Assembly: GCF_002101785.1 (NCBI RefSeq)
Contig: NZ_LQPJ01000004.1
Coordinates: 1 to 43,157 of the forward strand
Source of the DNA: Mycobacterium palustre
GTDB taxonomy: Bacteria > Actinomycetota > Actinomycetes > Mycobacteriales > Mycobacteriaceae
DNA length: 43,157 nt
Direction: 5' to 3'
A model generated the notes under the pieces. That model saw only the letters and a program-made list of their open reading frames with translations. It was not told the origin of the DNA and ran no database searches. The position numbers and the translations under genes were made by a program. This document shows positions 16,342 to 29,598 of this stretch, piece after piece; position 1 is the stretch's first letter, and the number at the start of each line of letters is the position of its first letter.

Positions 16342-19300
16342 GCGCGGCCGCCATGATCGCCTGGTCCACGTCCACGCCGTCCCGCTCCGCCTCGGCGATC
16401 GCCTGCAGCACCCGCTTGTAGTCCCGCGGCATCACCTTGACGAAGCACGGCAGCTGCCCGGACCAGTCGTCCAGGATGCGTTGCCCCACAGCCGAGTCGG
16501 TGGCGTCGACGTGCGCCTGGATGGTGGCCTGCAGGTACTCCACGTCGTCCTCGTCCAGCGGTTCCAGCTCGACCATTTCGGCGTTGAGGTTTGACGGCAA
16601 CTCGCCCCGCGGGTCGTACACGTAGGCCACGCCGCCCGACATGCCCGCCGCGAAGTTGCGACCGGTCCGGCCCAGGATGACGACCTTGCCTCCGGTCATG
16701 TATTCGCAGCCGTGATCGCCGACGCCCTCGACCACCGCGTGGGCGCCGGAGTTGCGCACCGCGAACCGCTCCGCGACCACGCCGCGCAAATAGACCTCCC
16801 CGCTCGTGGCGCCGAACAGGATCACGTTGCCGCCGATGATGTTGTCCTCGGCGACGTAGTCGGCCGGCGCGTTGTCCGACGGCCGCACCACGATCCGGCC
16901 ACCAGACAGGCCCTTGCCGACGTAGTCGTTGGCGTCGCCGTAGACGCGCAGGGTGATGCCCCTGGGCACGAAGGCGCCGAAGCTGTTGCCGGCGGACCCG
17001 TCGAAGGTGATGTCGATCGTTCCGTCCGGCAAGCCCTCGGCCCCATAGGCTTTCGTCAGCTCGTGGCCGAGCATGGTGCCCACGGTGCGGTTGACGTTGC
17101 TGATCGTGGTGGAGAACCGGACCGGCTTGCCCGAATCGAGCGCCTCGCGGCTCATCACGATCAACTGCTGATCGAGTGCCTTGTCCAGCCCGTGATCCTG
17201 CCGCGAGCTGCAGTACAGGTCCTGGTTCATGAAGGCCGACTCCGGCGCGTGCAGCACCGGCGTCAGGTCCAGCTTGTGCGCCTTCCAGTGCGCGCGGGCC
17301 AGCGTGGTGTCCAGCGAGCCGACCTGGCCGACGGCCTCGTTGAAGGTGCGGAAGCCCAACTGCGCCATGTATTCCCGCACTTCTTCGGCGATGAACATGA
17401 AGAAGTTCTCGACGAACTCGGGCTTGCCGGTGAACCGCGCGCGCAGCACCGGGTTCTGGGTGGCGACGCCGACCGGGCAGGTGTCTAGGTGGCACACCCG
17501 CATCATGATGCAGCCCGAGACCACCAGCGGCGCGGTGGCGAAGCCGAATTCCTCGGCGCCCAGCAGCGCGGCGATCATCACGTCGCGGCCGGTCTTGAGC
17601 TGACCGTCCACCTGGACCACGATCCGGTCACGTAACCCGTTGAGCAGCAACGTCTGCTGGGTCTCGGCAAGGCCGAGTTCCCAGGGGGCGCCGGCGTGCT
17701 TCATCGAGGTCAACGGGGTGGCCCCGGTGCCGCCGTCGTGCCCCGAGATCAGCACCACGTCGGCGTGCGCCTTGGAAACGCCCGCCGCGACCGTTCCGAC
17801 GCCGTTCTCGGAGACCAGCTTGACGTGCACCCGCGCGGCCGGGTTGGCGTTCTTCAGGTCGTGGATCAGCTGCGCCAGGTCCTCGATGGAGTAGATGTCG
17901 TGGTGCGGCGGCGGCGAAATCAGGCCGACGCCGGGCGTGGAGTGGCGGACCTCCGCCACCCACGGGTACACCTTGTGGCCCGGAAGCTGGCCGCCCTCAC
18001 CGGGTTTGGCGCCCTGGGCCATCTTGATCTGAATGTCCGAGCAGTTGGTCAGGTAGTGCGAGGTGACCCCGAACCGGGCCGAGGCGACCTGCTTGATCGC
18101 GCTGCGGCGCCAGTCGCCGTTGGGGTCGCGCTCGAAACGCTTGGCGTCCTCGCCGCCCTCGCCGCTGTTGGACCGGCCGCCCAGGCGGTTCATAGCGATG
18201 GCCAGCGTCTCGTGCGCCTCGGCCGAGATCGAGCCGTAGCTCATCGCGCCGGTGGAGAAGCGCTTGACGATCTCGCTTGCCGGCTCCACCTCGTCGAGCG
18301 GCACCGGGGGCCGCACGTCGCCGCGGAACTTCAGCAGGCCGCGCAGCGACGCCATCCGCTCGCTCTGGTCGTCGACCAGGCGGGTGTATTCCTTGAAGAT
18401 CTTGTACTGCCCGGTGCGGGTGGCGTGCTGCAGCTTGAACACTGTCTCGGGGTTGAACAGGTGGTACTCGCCCTCACGGCGCCACTGGTATTCGCCACCC
18501 ACCTCCAGCTCGCGGTGGGCGCGCTCGTCCGGCCGGTCGAGGTAGGCCAGCTTGTGGCGGGCGGCGACGTCGGCGGCGATGTCGTCCAGGGTGATGCCGC
18601 CGGTCGGGCAGCTCAGCCCGGTGAAGTATTCGTCGAGCACGTCCTCGGAGATGCCGACCGCCTGGAACAGCTGGGCGCCGGTGTAGGAAGCGACCGTCGA
18701 AATGCCCATCTTGGACATGACTTTCAGCACGCCCTTGCCGGCCGCCTTGACGTAGTTGTTCAAGGCCGTGTTGCGGTCTATCCCGTTTGCACCGCCGTCG
18801 AAGAAGCCGCGGTCAAGCATGTCCTCGATCGACTCGAACGCCAGATAGGGGTTGATCGCCGCCGCGCCGAAGCCGACCAGCGCCGCCATGTGGTGCACCT
18901 CGCGGGCGTCACCGGTCTCGACCACCAGGCCCACCTGGGTGCGCGTGCGGTCGCGCACCAGGTGGTGGTGCACCGCCGCCACCGCCAGCAGCGACGGGAT
19001 GGGGGCCAGCCGCTCGTCGGATTCGCGGTCGGACAGGATGATGACCCGGGCCCCGTCGGCGATCGCCGCCGACGCCTGCGCGCGCACGTCCTCGATTGCG
19101 GCGGCCAGCCCGGCGCCGCCGTCGGCGACGGGGTACAGGCAGCGAATCACCTTGGAGCGCATGCCGTGTGGCCGCCCGTCGATCTTGTCGTCGGGGTTGA
19201 GGTTGATCAGCTTGGCCAGCTCGTAGTTACGCAGGATCGGCTGCTGCAACACGATCTGGTGACAGGAGTTCTCGTCCGGGTTGAGCAGGTCGCGCTCGCC

Positions 19301-20923
19301 GCCGGTGGTCCCCTGCAGGCTGGTCACCACCTCCTCGCGGATGGCGTCCAGCGGCGGGTTGGTCACCTGGGCGAACAGCTGCTGGAAGTAGTCGTAGAGC
19401 ATGCGGGGCCGCTGGGACAACACCGCCACCGGGGTGTCGGTGCCCATCGACCCGATCGGCTCGGCGCCGGAGCGGACCATCGGCGCCACCAACAGGTTGA
19501 GCTCCTCGTAGGTGTAGCCAAAGATCAACTGGCGCTTGACGAGTCGCTCGTGCGGCATCCGGACGTACTCGCCCGACGGCAGGTCGTCAAGGGGAACCAG
19601 GCCCTTGTCGAGCCACTCCTGGTAGGGGTGCTCGGCGGCCAGCTCGGCCTTGATCTCCTCGTCGTCGACGATGCGGCCCTGCGCGGTGTCCACCAAAAAC
19701 ATCCGGCCCGGCTGCAGGCGCATCCTGCGGACCACCTTGGCCGGGTCCAGGTCCAGCACCCCGGCCTCGGAGGCCATCACCACCAGGCCGTCATCGGTGA
19801 CCCAAATTCGCGAGGGGCGCAGACCGTTTCGGTCCAGCACGGCGCCCACGATGGTCCCGTCGGTGAACGTCATCGATGCCGGGCCGTCCCACGGCTCCAT
19901 CAACGACGCGTGGTACTGGTAGAACGCCCGCCGCGCCGGGTCCATCGACTCGTGGCGCTCCCAGGCCTCCGGGATCATCATCAAAACCGCGTGGGCGAGG
20001 CTGCGGCCGCCCAGGTGCAGCAGTTCGAGCACCTCGTCGAAGCGGGCGGTGTCCGACGCCCCGGGGGTACAGATCGGGAACAGCTTCTCGACGTCGTCGC
20101 CGAAGACGTCGGTCTTGATCAACGCCTCCCGGGCGCGCATCCAGTTCTCGTTGCCCGTGACGGTGTTGATCTCACCGTTGTGGGCGATGCGCCGGAACGG
20201 ATGTGCCAGCGGCCAGGACGGGAAGGTGTTGGTGGAGAACCGCGAGTGCACGATGCCCAGCGCGCTGGTCAGCCGATCGTCTTGCAGGTCAAGGTAGAAC
20301 GCCTTGAGCTGCGGGGTGGTCAGCATGCCCTTGTAGATGAACGTCTGACCGGAAAGACTTGGGAAATAAACGGTTTCGCGACCCGGGCCGTCCTGCCCGG
20401 GGCCCTTGGTCCCGAGCTCGTGTTCGGCGCGCTTGCGCACCACGTACGCGCGGCGCTCCAGCGCCATGTCGGACGCACCCGCGATGAACACCTGGCGGAA
20501 CGTCGGCATCGCGTCGCGCGACAGCGCACCCAGCGACGAGTCGTCGGTGGGCACGTCGCGCCAGCCCAGCACCTGCAGGCCCTCGGCCTCGACGATCTTC
20601 TCCACCGCGGCGCAGGCGGCGGCGGCGTCCTTGGACGACTGCGGCAAAAACGCGATGCCCGTGGCGTAGCTGCCGGGCGGGGGGAGCTCGAAATCCACGA
20701 CCTCGCGCAGGAAGGCGTCCGGGACCTGAATCAGGATGCCCGCGCCGTCACCGCTGCGCGGCTCGGCGCCCTGGGCGCCGCGGTGTTCGAGGTTGAGCAG
20801 CGCGGTGATCGCCTTGTCGACGATGTCGCGGCTGCGCCGGCCGTGCATATCGACGACCATGGCAACCCCGCACGCGTCGTGCTCGAACGCGGGGTTGTAT
20901 AACCCGACGCGCTTCGGCGTCAT
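16334..20923 (-). CDS. gltB: Glutamate synthase large subunit GltB
   Basis: The 1529-residue alpha subunit converts glutamine and 2-oxoglutarate to two glutamates, the nitrogen-assimilation step paired with glutamine synthetase. C18 (HDACGVAMV) is the class II amidotransferase nucleophile, exposed after removal of a 17-residue propeptide. The amidotransferase domain runs to about 430, then the central domain. The FMN/synthase domain carries the [3Fe-4S] cysteines C1138, C1144 and C1149 ([12 protein letters not shown]). The C-terminal beta-helix has GxxGNSFGAF repeats. I chose the ATG at 20923 ([11 protein letters not shown]) as in M. tuberculosis Rv3859c; AAGGG lies about 10 bases upstream, and longer in-frame starts lie in the leader. 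Confidence 0.97.
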
Positions 20924-21521
20924 ATGCACCTGACCCTTCACCAAAACGTTCTCGCTGCCATTACGAGCGGCTCCGACGGGGCCGCAACCCCGGAGGGTTG
21001 CGGGCTTCGGACCCCTTAGGCCCCTTCGGTCTTGTCGATAGGCTGTCCCCAAGCGGAGCTGGTCCGATCAGGGATTCGTCCGTGCAGCGCTGAACGGGGG
21101 CTTGGAACCGGTCTCGACAAGTCGTAAAACGATATGACAATACCCGCCTGACATGCCAACTTCGTTAAGTCTAGCCGCCGACCGGCAGCGCCGTAAATTC
21201 GCTGCAGCCAACGACCGGCGACGCCGCCGACGTGCTGTTTCCGGTCGATACTTTTCTCGCCCCACCGTCGATGCTACCGAATCACCAGCCATGTCTGCCA
21301 ATCCCGCGAGTTTGCTGTGACGATGCCCACGTGGCACCGAATGGCCGCCCGCGCCGCCCGCGGGCGTGCTCAGCGAAAGACCGGTATCGCGGTGGCCTCG
21401 CGGCCCGAAGTTTGCGCGCTGTTCGGCCGAGCCGGTGGCGGCGCGGGAGGCGATACTTAACACAAATTTCTCCGCGCGGTCGGCCCCGCGCGAGGATCGA
21501 TTCCCGGCAGTCGAGGAGCCC
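20924..21521. other. Divergent intergenic region of gltB
   Basis: About 600 bases between gltB (-) and the truncated divergent gene (+). The gltB-proximal part can fold, including the hairpin at 20982-21003. On the - strand, TTGGCA with a TCATAT-like box around 21130-21160 could be a weak promoter. The long open frames here have no recognisable content. The half nearest the axis contains AT-rich TACTTAACACAAATTT (21454-21469), a likely promoter area for the divergent gene. Confidence 0.5.
20982..21003 (-). promoter_or_regulatory. Hairpin in the gltB 5' leader
   Basis: A perfect 9-bp stem (CCGCAACCC / GGGTTGCGG) with a TCCG tetraloop in the sense strand, about 58 bases upstream of the gltB ATG. 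GGGGCC further upstream could pair with GGCCCC on its 3' flank, giving an alternative fold. It could attenuate or regulate translation; no known riboswitch class is recognised. Confidence 0.4.
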
Positions 21522-21578
21522 ATGAACGAGCGCGACGAATTCCTGCGGGACCGTCTGCAGCCCGACCTGCCCGGCGTC
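21522..21578 (+). pseudogene. Truncated start of the gene divergent from gltB (Rv3860 position)
   Basis: An ATG at 21522, preceded by GAGGAG (21513-21518), starts 19 codons reading MNERDEFLRDRLQPDLPGV, cut exactly at the palindrome axis. Beyond the axis the frame runs antisense through the mirror copy to a stop at 21873-21875, so the rest of that frame is a junction product. By synteny the complete gene would be the homologue of M. tuberculosis Rv3860, a conserved protein of about 390 residues (recalled). It was truncated by the inversion or by the assembly. Confidence 0.6.
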
Positions 21579-21635
21579 GACGCCGGGCAGGTCGGGCTGC
21601 AGACGGTCCCGCAGGAATTCGTCGCGCTCGTTCAT
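21579..21635 (-). pseudogene. Mirror copy of the truncated Rv3860-position gene
   Basis: The same 19 codons on the opposite strand, starting at the ATG whose A is base 21635 and ending at the axis. The two 5' fragments face each other head to head; neither arm holds the remainder of the gene. Confidence 0.6.
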
Positions 21636-22233
21636 GGGCTCCTCGACTGCCGGGAATCGATCCTCGCGCGGGGCCGACCGCGCGGAGAAATTTGTGTTAA
21701 GTATCGCCTCCCGCGCCGCCACCGGCTCGGCCGAACAGCGCGCAAACTTCGGGCCGCGAGGCCACCGCGATACCGGTCTTTCGCTGAGCACGCCCGCGGG
21801 CGGCGCGGGCGGCCATTCGGTGCCACGTGGGCATCGTCACAGCAAACTCGCGGGATTGGCAGACATGGCTGGTGATTCGGTAGCATCGACGGTGGGGCGA
21901 GAAAAGTATCGACCGGAAACAGCACGTCGGCGGCGTCGCCGGTCGTTGGCTGCAGCGAATTTACGGCGCTGCCGGTCGGCGGCTAGACTTAACGAAGTTG
22001 GCATGTCAGGCGGGTATTGTCATATCGTTTTACGACTTGTCGAGACCGGTTCCAAGCCCCCGTTCAGCGCTGCACGGACGAATCCCTGATCGGACCAGCT
22101 CCGCTTGGGGACAGCCTATCGACAAGACCGAAGGGGCCTAAGGGGTCCGAAGCCCGCAACCCTCCGGGGTTGCGGCCCCGTCGGAGCCGCTCGTAATGGC
22201 AGCGAGAACGTTTTGGTGAAGGGTCAGGTGCAT
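21636..22233. other. Divergent intergenic region of gltB (right arm)
   Basis: Reverse complement of 20924-21521; gltB now reads rightward. It holds the leader hairpin at 22154-22175 and no supported gene. Confidence 0.5.
22154..22175 (+). promoter_or_regulatory. Hairpin in the gltB 5' leader (right arm)
   Basis: A 9-bp stem, CCGCAACCC / GGGTTGCGG, around TCCG, 58 bases before the ATG at 22234. It is identical to the left-arm copy. Confidence 0.4.
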
Positions 22234-25200
22234 ATGACGCCGAAGCGCGTCGGGTTATACAACCCCGCGTTCGAGCACGACGCGTGCGGGGTTGCCATGG
22301 TCGTCGATATGCACGGCCGGCGCAGCCGCGACATCGTCGACAAGGCGATCACCGCGCTGCTCAACCTCGAACACCGCGGCGCCCAGGGCGCCGAGCCGCG
22401 CAGCGGTGACGGCGCGGGCATCCTGATTCAGGTCCCGGACGCCTTCCTGCGCGAGGTCGTGGATTTCGAGCTCCCCCCGCCCGGCAGCTACGCCACGGGC
22501 ATCGCGTTTTTGCCGCAGTCGTCCAAGGACGCCGCCGCCGCCTGCGCCGCGGTGGAGAAGATCGTCGAGGCCGAGGGCCTGCAGGTGCTGGGCTGGCGCG
22601 ACGTGCCCACCGACGACTCGTCGCTGGGTGCGCTGTCGCGCGACGCGATGCCGACGTTCCGCCAGGTGTTCATCGCGGGTGCGTCCGACATGGCGCTGGA
22701 GCGCCGCGCGTACGTGGTGCGCAAGCGCGCCGAACACGAGCTCGGGACCAAGGGCCCCGGGCAGGACGGCCCGGGTCGCGAAACCGTTTATTTCCCAAGT
22801 CTTTCCGGTCAGACGTTCATCTACAAGGGCATGCTGACCACCCCGCAGCTCAAGGCGTTCTACCTTGACCTGCAAGACGATCGGCTGACCAGCGCGCTGG
22901 GCATCGTGCACTCGCGGTTCTCCACCAACACCTTCCCGTCCTGGCCGCTGGCACATCCGTTCCGGCGCATCGCCCACAACGGTGAGATCAACACCGTCAC
23001 GGGCAACGAGAACTGGATGCGCGCCCGGGAGGCGTTGATCAAGACCGACGTCTTCGGCGACGACGTCGAGAAGCTGTTCCCGATCTGTACCCCCGGGGCG
23101 TCGGACACCGCCCGCTTCGACGAGGTGCTCGAACTGCTGCACCTGGGCGGCCGCAGCCTCGCCCACGCGGTTTTGATGATGATCCCGGAGGCCTGGGAGC
23201 GCCACGAGTCGATGGACCCGGCGCGGCGGGCGTTCTACCAGTACCACGCGTCGTTGATGGAGCCGTGGGACGGCCCGGCATCGATGACGTTCACCGACGG
23301 GACCATCGTGGGCGCCGTGCTGGACCGAAACGGTCTGCGCCCCTCGCGAATTTGGGTCACCGATGACGGCCTGGTGGTGATGGCCTCCGAGGCCGGGGTG
23401 CTGGACCTGGACCCGGCCAAGGTGGTCCGCAGGATGCGCCTGCAGCCGGGCCGGATGTTTTTGGTGGACACCGCGCAGGGCCGCATCGTCGACGACGAGG
23501 AGATCAAGGCCGAGCTGGCCGCCGAGCACCCCTACCAGGAGTGGCTCGACAAGGGCCTGGTTCCCCTTGACGACCTGCCGTCGGGCGAGTACGTCCGGAT
23601 GCCGCACGAGCGACTCGTCAAGCGCCAGTTGATCTTTGGCTACACCTACGAGGAGCTCAACCTGTTGGTGGCGCCGATGGTCCGCTCCGGCGCCGAGCCG
23701 ATCGGGTCGATGGGCACCGACACCCCGGTGGCGGTGTTGTCCCAGCGGCCCCGCATGCTCTACGACTACTTCCAGCAGCTGTTCGCCCAGGTGACCAACC
23801 CGCCGCTGGACGCCATCCGCGAGGAGGTGGTGACCAGCCTGCAGGGGACCACCGGCGGCGAGCGCGACCTGCTCAACCCGGACGAGAACTCCTGTCACCA
23901 GATCGTGTTGCAGCAGCCGATCCTGCGTAACTACGAGCTGGCCAAGCTGATCAACCTCAACCCCGACGACAAGATCGACGGGCGGCCACACGGCATGCGC
24001 TCCAAGGTGATTCGCTGCCTGTACCCCGTCGCCGACGGCGGCGCCGGGCTGGCCGCCGCAATCGAGGACGTGCGCGCGCAGGCGTCGGCGGCGATCGCCG
24101 ACGGGGCCCGGGTCATCATCCTGTCCGACCGCGAATCCGACGAGCGGCTGGCCCCCATCCCGTCGCTGCTGGCGGTGGCGGCGGTGCACCACCACCTGGT
24201 GCGCGACCGCACGCGCACCCAGGTGGGCCTGGTGGTCGAGACCGGTGACGCCCGCGAGGTGCACCACATGGCGGCGCTGGTCGGCTTCGGCGCGGCGGCG
24301 ATCAACCCCTATCTGGCGTTCGAGTCGATCGAGGACATGCTTGACCGCGGCTTCTTCGACGGCGGTGCAAACGGGATAGACCGCAACACGGCCTTGAACA
24401 ACTACGTCAAGGCGGCCGGCAAGGGCGTGCTGAAAGTCATGTCCAAGATGGGCATTTCGACGGTCGCTTCCTACACCGGCGCCCAGCTGTTCCAGGCGGT
24501 CGGCATCTCCGAGGACGTGCTCGACGAATACTTCACCGGGCTGAGCTGCCCGACCGGCGGCATCACCCTGGACGACATCGCCGCCGACGTCGCCGCCCGC
24601 CACAAGCTGGCCTACCTCGACCGGCCGGACGAGCGCGCCCACCGCGAGCTGGAGGTGGGTGGCGAATACCAGTGGCGCCGTGAGGGCGAGTACCACCTGT
24701 TCAACCCCGAGACAGTGTTCAAGCTGCAGCACGCCACCCGCACCGGGCAGTACAAGATCTTCAAGGAATACACCCGCCTGGTCGACGACCAGAGCGAGCG
24801 GATGGCGTCGCTGCGCGGCCTGCTGAAGTTCCGCGGCGACGTGCGGCCCCCGGTGCCGCTCGACGAGGTGGAGCCGGCAAGCGAGATCGTCAAGCGCTTC
24901 TCCACCGGCGCGATGAGCTACGGCTCGATCTCGGCCGAGGCGCACGAGACGCTGGCCATCGCTATGAACCGCCTGGGCGGCCGGTCCAACAGCGGCGAGG
25001 GCGGCGAGGACGCCAAGCGTTTCGAGCGCGACCCCAACGGCGACTGGCGCCGCAGCGCGATCAAGCAGGTCGCCTCGGCCCGGTTCGGGGTCACCTCGCA
25101 CTACCTGACCAACTGCTCGGACATTCAGATCAAGATGGCCCAGGGCGCCAAACCCGGTGAGGGCGGCCAGCTTCCGGGCCACAAGGTGTACCCGTGGGTG

Positions 25201-26815
25201 GCGGAGGTCCGCCACTCCACGCCCGGCGTCGGCCTGATTTCGCCGCCGCCGCACCACGACATCTACTCCATCGAGGACCTGGCGCAGCTGATCCACGACC
25301 TGAAGAACGCCAACCCGGCCGCGCGGGTGCACGTCAAGCTGGTCTCCGAGAACGGCGTCGGAACGGTCGCGGCGGGCGTTTCCAAGGCGCACGCCGACGT
25401 GGTGCTGATCTCGGGGCACGACGGCGGCACCGGGGCCACCCCGTTGACCTCGATGAAGCACGCCGGCGCCCCCTGGGAACTCGGCCTTGCCGAGACCCAG
25501 CAGACGTTGCTGCTCAACGGGTTACGTGACCGGATCGTGGTCCAGGTGGACGGTCAGCTCAAGACCGGCCGCGACGTGATGATCGCCGCGCTGCTGGGCG
25601 CCGAGGAATTCGGCTTCGCCACCGCGCCGCTGGTGGTCTCGGGCTGCATCATGATGCGGGTGTGCCACCTAGACACCTGCCCGGTCGGCGTCGCCACCCA
25701 GAACCCGGTGCTGCGCGCGCGGTTCACCGGCAAGCCCGAGTTCGTCGAGAACTTCTTCATGTTCATCGCCGAAGAAGTGCGGGAATACATGGCGCAGTTG
25801 GGCTTCCGCACCTTCAACGAGGCCGTCGGCCAGGTCGGCTCGCTGGACACCACGCTGGCCCGCGCGCACTGGAAGGCGCACAAGCTGGACCTGACGCCGG
25901 TGCTGCACGCGCCGGAGTCGGCCTTCATGAACCAGGACCTGTACTGCAGCTCGCGGCAGGATCACGGGCTGGACAAGGCACTCGATCAGCAGTTGATCGT
26001 GATGAGCCGCGAGGCGCTCGATTCGGGCAAGCCGGTCCGGTTCTCCACCACGATCAGCAACGTCAACCGCACCGTGGGCACCATGCTCGGCCACGAGCTG
26101 ACGAAAGCCTATGGGGCCGAGGGCTTGCCGGACGGAACGATCGACATCACCTTCGACGGGTCCGCCGGCAACAGCTTCGGCGCCTTCGTGCCCAGGGGCA
26201 TCACCCTGCGCGTCTACGGCGACGCCAACGACTACGTCGGCAAGGGCCTGTCTGGTGGCCGGATCGTGGTGCGGCCGTCGGACAACGCGCCGGCCGACTA
26301 CGTCGCCGAGGACAACATCATCGGCGGCAACGTGATCCTGTTCGGCGCCACGAGCGGGGAGGTCTATTTGCGCGGCGTGGTCGCGGAGCGGTTCGCGGTG
26401 CGCAACTCCGGCGCCCACGCGGTGGTCGAGGGCGTCGGCGATCACGGCTGCGAATACATGACCGGAGGCAAGGTCGTCATCCTGGGCCGGACCGGTCGCA
26501 ACTTCGCGGCGGGCATGTCGGGCGGCGTGGCCTACGTGTACGACCCGCGGGGCGAGTTGCCGTCAAACCTCAACGCCGAAATGGTCGAGCTGGAACCGCT
26601 GGACGAGGACGACGTGGAGTACCTGCAGGCCACCATCCAGGCGCACGTCGACGCCACCGACTCGGCTGTGGGGCAACGCATCCTGGACGACTGGTCCGGG
26701 CAGCTGCCGTGCTTCGTCAAGGTGATGCCGCGGGACTACAAGCGGGTGCTGCAGGCGATCGCCGAGGCGGAGCGGGACGGCGTGGACGTGGACCAGGCGA
26801 TCATGGCGGCCGCGC

Positions 26816-26823
<8 letters not shown>
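22234..26823 (+). CDS. gltB: Glutamate synthase large subunit GltB (right-arm copy)
   Basis: Full-length 1529-residue glutamine amidotransferase/FMN subunit of glutamate synthase, identical in predicted protein to the left-arm copy. C18 is the amidotransferase nucleophile and C1138/C1144/C1149 bind the [3Fe-4S] cluster. It starts at the ATG at 22234 and overlaps gltD by 8 bases. Confidence 0.96.
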
Positions 26824-28282
<1,459 letters not shown>

Positions 28283-28297
28283 TCACACCAGTCACAC

Positions 28298-28329
28298 CAG
28301 AAACACGCGGAACCGATTCGGCGTTTCTG
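28298..28329 (+). terminator. Terminator-like hairpin after gltD (right arm)
   Basis: CAGAAA (28298-28303) pairs with TTTCTG (28324-28329), and CGC with GCG inside. It follows the gltD stop by 15 bases. Confidence 0.4.
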
Positions 28330-28423
28330 CCCATGTTTGCCAGCCCGCTGTTGTCTAATGGATTCATTGCGGGCTCGTCTCGGGGGAGTCCCATAGATCG
28401 GACCGATCGCAGGAGTGATCACT

Positions 28424-28564
28424 GTGCATGTCAACCCAGTACCTCGGTCGCGGATGGGGCGAATAGCCTGGTCCTGGTTTCGCCACCCGATGAAGAGCCG
28501 CGAGTTTCCCGCCAAGAACGAGCGCCTGATCACCGCCGAGGAGCTGGTGCTCTTCGGCGTGTAG
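28424..28564 (+). CDS. Small basic protein, 46 aa (right-arm copy)
   Basis: GTG start with AGGAG at 28411-28415, encoding the same Trp-rich 46-residue peptide as 14593-14733. It is downstream of gltD at the Rv3857c position; function unknown. Confidence 0.6.
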   Translation: MHVNPVPRSRMGRIAWSWFRHPMKSREFPAKNERLITAEELVLFGV

Positions 28565-28637
28565 TCGTCCCCGCCGGCGCAGCGCCGGCGCGCGACGGGT
28601 TTGCCGGACTTACAGCGTTGTCATCCCGACGCGGGGG

Positions 28638-29495
28638 TCAGCCCGCCGCGTCCCAGAGCCCCGAATCCCGGATCTTTTCCGCCATCGGCTCCAGCACCGC
28701 GGGGTCGTGCGGCGGGTTGATGTAGATGATGCCGAGGTTCAGGCCCGCGGCGGCCAGGCCGGCCGCCTCCTCGAGGACCTTCTCGTAGTTGCGGTCCTCG
28801 TTCAGGCGCAGGTGCGCCGACAGGGTGATCTCCCTCGGGTCGCGCCCGATCTTCTCGCACTCGGCGGCCAGGACGTCACGCTTGCGGGCGAACAAGTCCG
28901 GCGGTCCACCGACGAAATTCCAGTGCTGGGCGTAGCGGGCGGTGATCGGCAGCGTGCGCTTCTCCCCGTTGCCGCCGATGCAGATCGGCGGGTGCGGGCG
29001 CTGCACACCCTTGGGCTCGTTGCGCGCGCCCTTGAGCTGGTAGTACTTGCCGGCGAAGTCCGTGGTCTCCTGGCTGAGCAGGCTGGTCAGCACCTCGCAG
29101 GCCTCCTCGAACCGGTCGAAGCGCTCCCTGATGGTGCCCAGCTCGATGCCGTACGCGCCCGACTCCTCCTCGTTCCACCCGGCGCCGATGCCCAGCTCCA
29201 GGCGTCCGTTGGAGATGATGTCGAGCGCGGCGGCCATGTTGGCCAGCACGGCGGGGTGGCGGTAATGGATGCCGGTGACCAGGGTGCCCAGCCGCAGCCG
29301 CTCGGTGGCCTGCGCCAGCGCGGTCAGCGTCGTCCAGCCCTCCAGGCAGGGGCCGGCGCTGTCGGAGAAGATCGGATAGAAGTGGTCGAACGTCCACCCG
29401 GACTCGTAGACCTCGATGCCGTCGGCGGCCCGCCAGACGGCCAGCATGTCGGCCCAGGTGGTGTTTTGGGGTGAGGTTTTGAACGCGAATCGCAT
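28638..29495 (-). CDS. LLM-class F420-dependent oxidoreductase (right-arm copy)
   Basis: 285-residue luciferase-like TIM-barrel oxidoreductase with the GIGAGW cofactor loop, identical to 13662-14519. The same leaderless promoter and operator precede it. Confidence 0.86.
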   Translation of the reverse strand: MRFAFKTSPQNTTWADMLAVWRAADGIEVYESGWTFDHFYPIFSDSAGPCLEGWTTLTALAQATERLRLGTLVTGIHYRHPAVLANMAAALDIISNGRLELGIGAGWNEEESGAYGIELGTIRERFDRFEEACEVLTSLLSQETTDFAGKYYQLKGARNEPKGVQRPHPPICIGGNGEKRTLPITARYAQHWNFVGGPPDLFARKRDVLAAECEKIGRDPREITLSAHLRLNEDRNYEKVLEEAAGLAAAGLNLGIIYINPPHDPAVLEPMAEKIRDSGLWDAAG

Positions 29496-29529
29496 GCCAC
29501 CGACGTTAGTCGGTCTTTATGAAGGGCAA
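29496..29529 (-). promoter_or_regulatory. Leaderless promoter with palindromic operator (right arm)
   Basis: TAACGT -10 seven bases before the ATG, inside the ACCGAC-N4-GTCGGT inverted repeat; mirror of 13628-13661. Confidence 0.55.
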
Positions 29530-29598
29530 CTAAACTGAGCCGGTCGGTGAGCCCTCGTCGCCGGCCGGCCGGATGACCGGGCCGGGCACACTGGAGTC

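Noticed and set aside
17696..20902. 1068-codon open frame antisense to gltB (and its mirror at 22255-25461)
   Set aside because: Composition is the usual high-GC shadow (His/Gln/Arg/Val/Gly-rich, no domain) over an unmistakable gltB.
21541..21616. Axis region as an insertion-sequence end, att site or replication origin
   Set aside because: The bases are ordinary coding sequence plus its mirror. There are no target-site duplications, transposase, DnaA boxes or AT-rich unwinding element at the axis.
21282..21875. Overlapping 169-codon frames crossing the axis on both strands
   Set aside because: They are one frame read through a palindrome. Only the first 19 codons from the GAGGAG-preceded ATG look native; the rest is antisense of the mirror arm.
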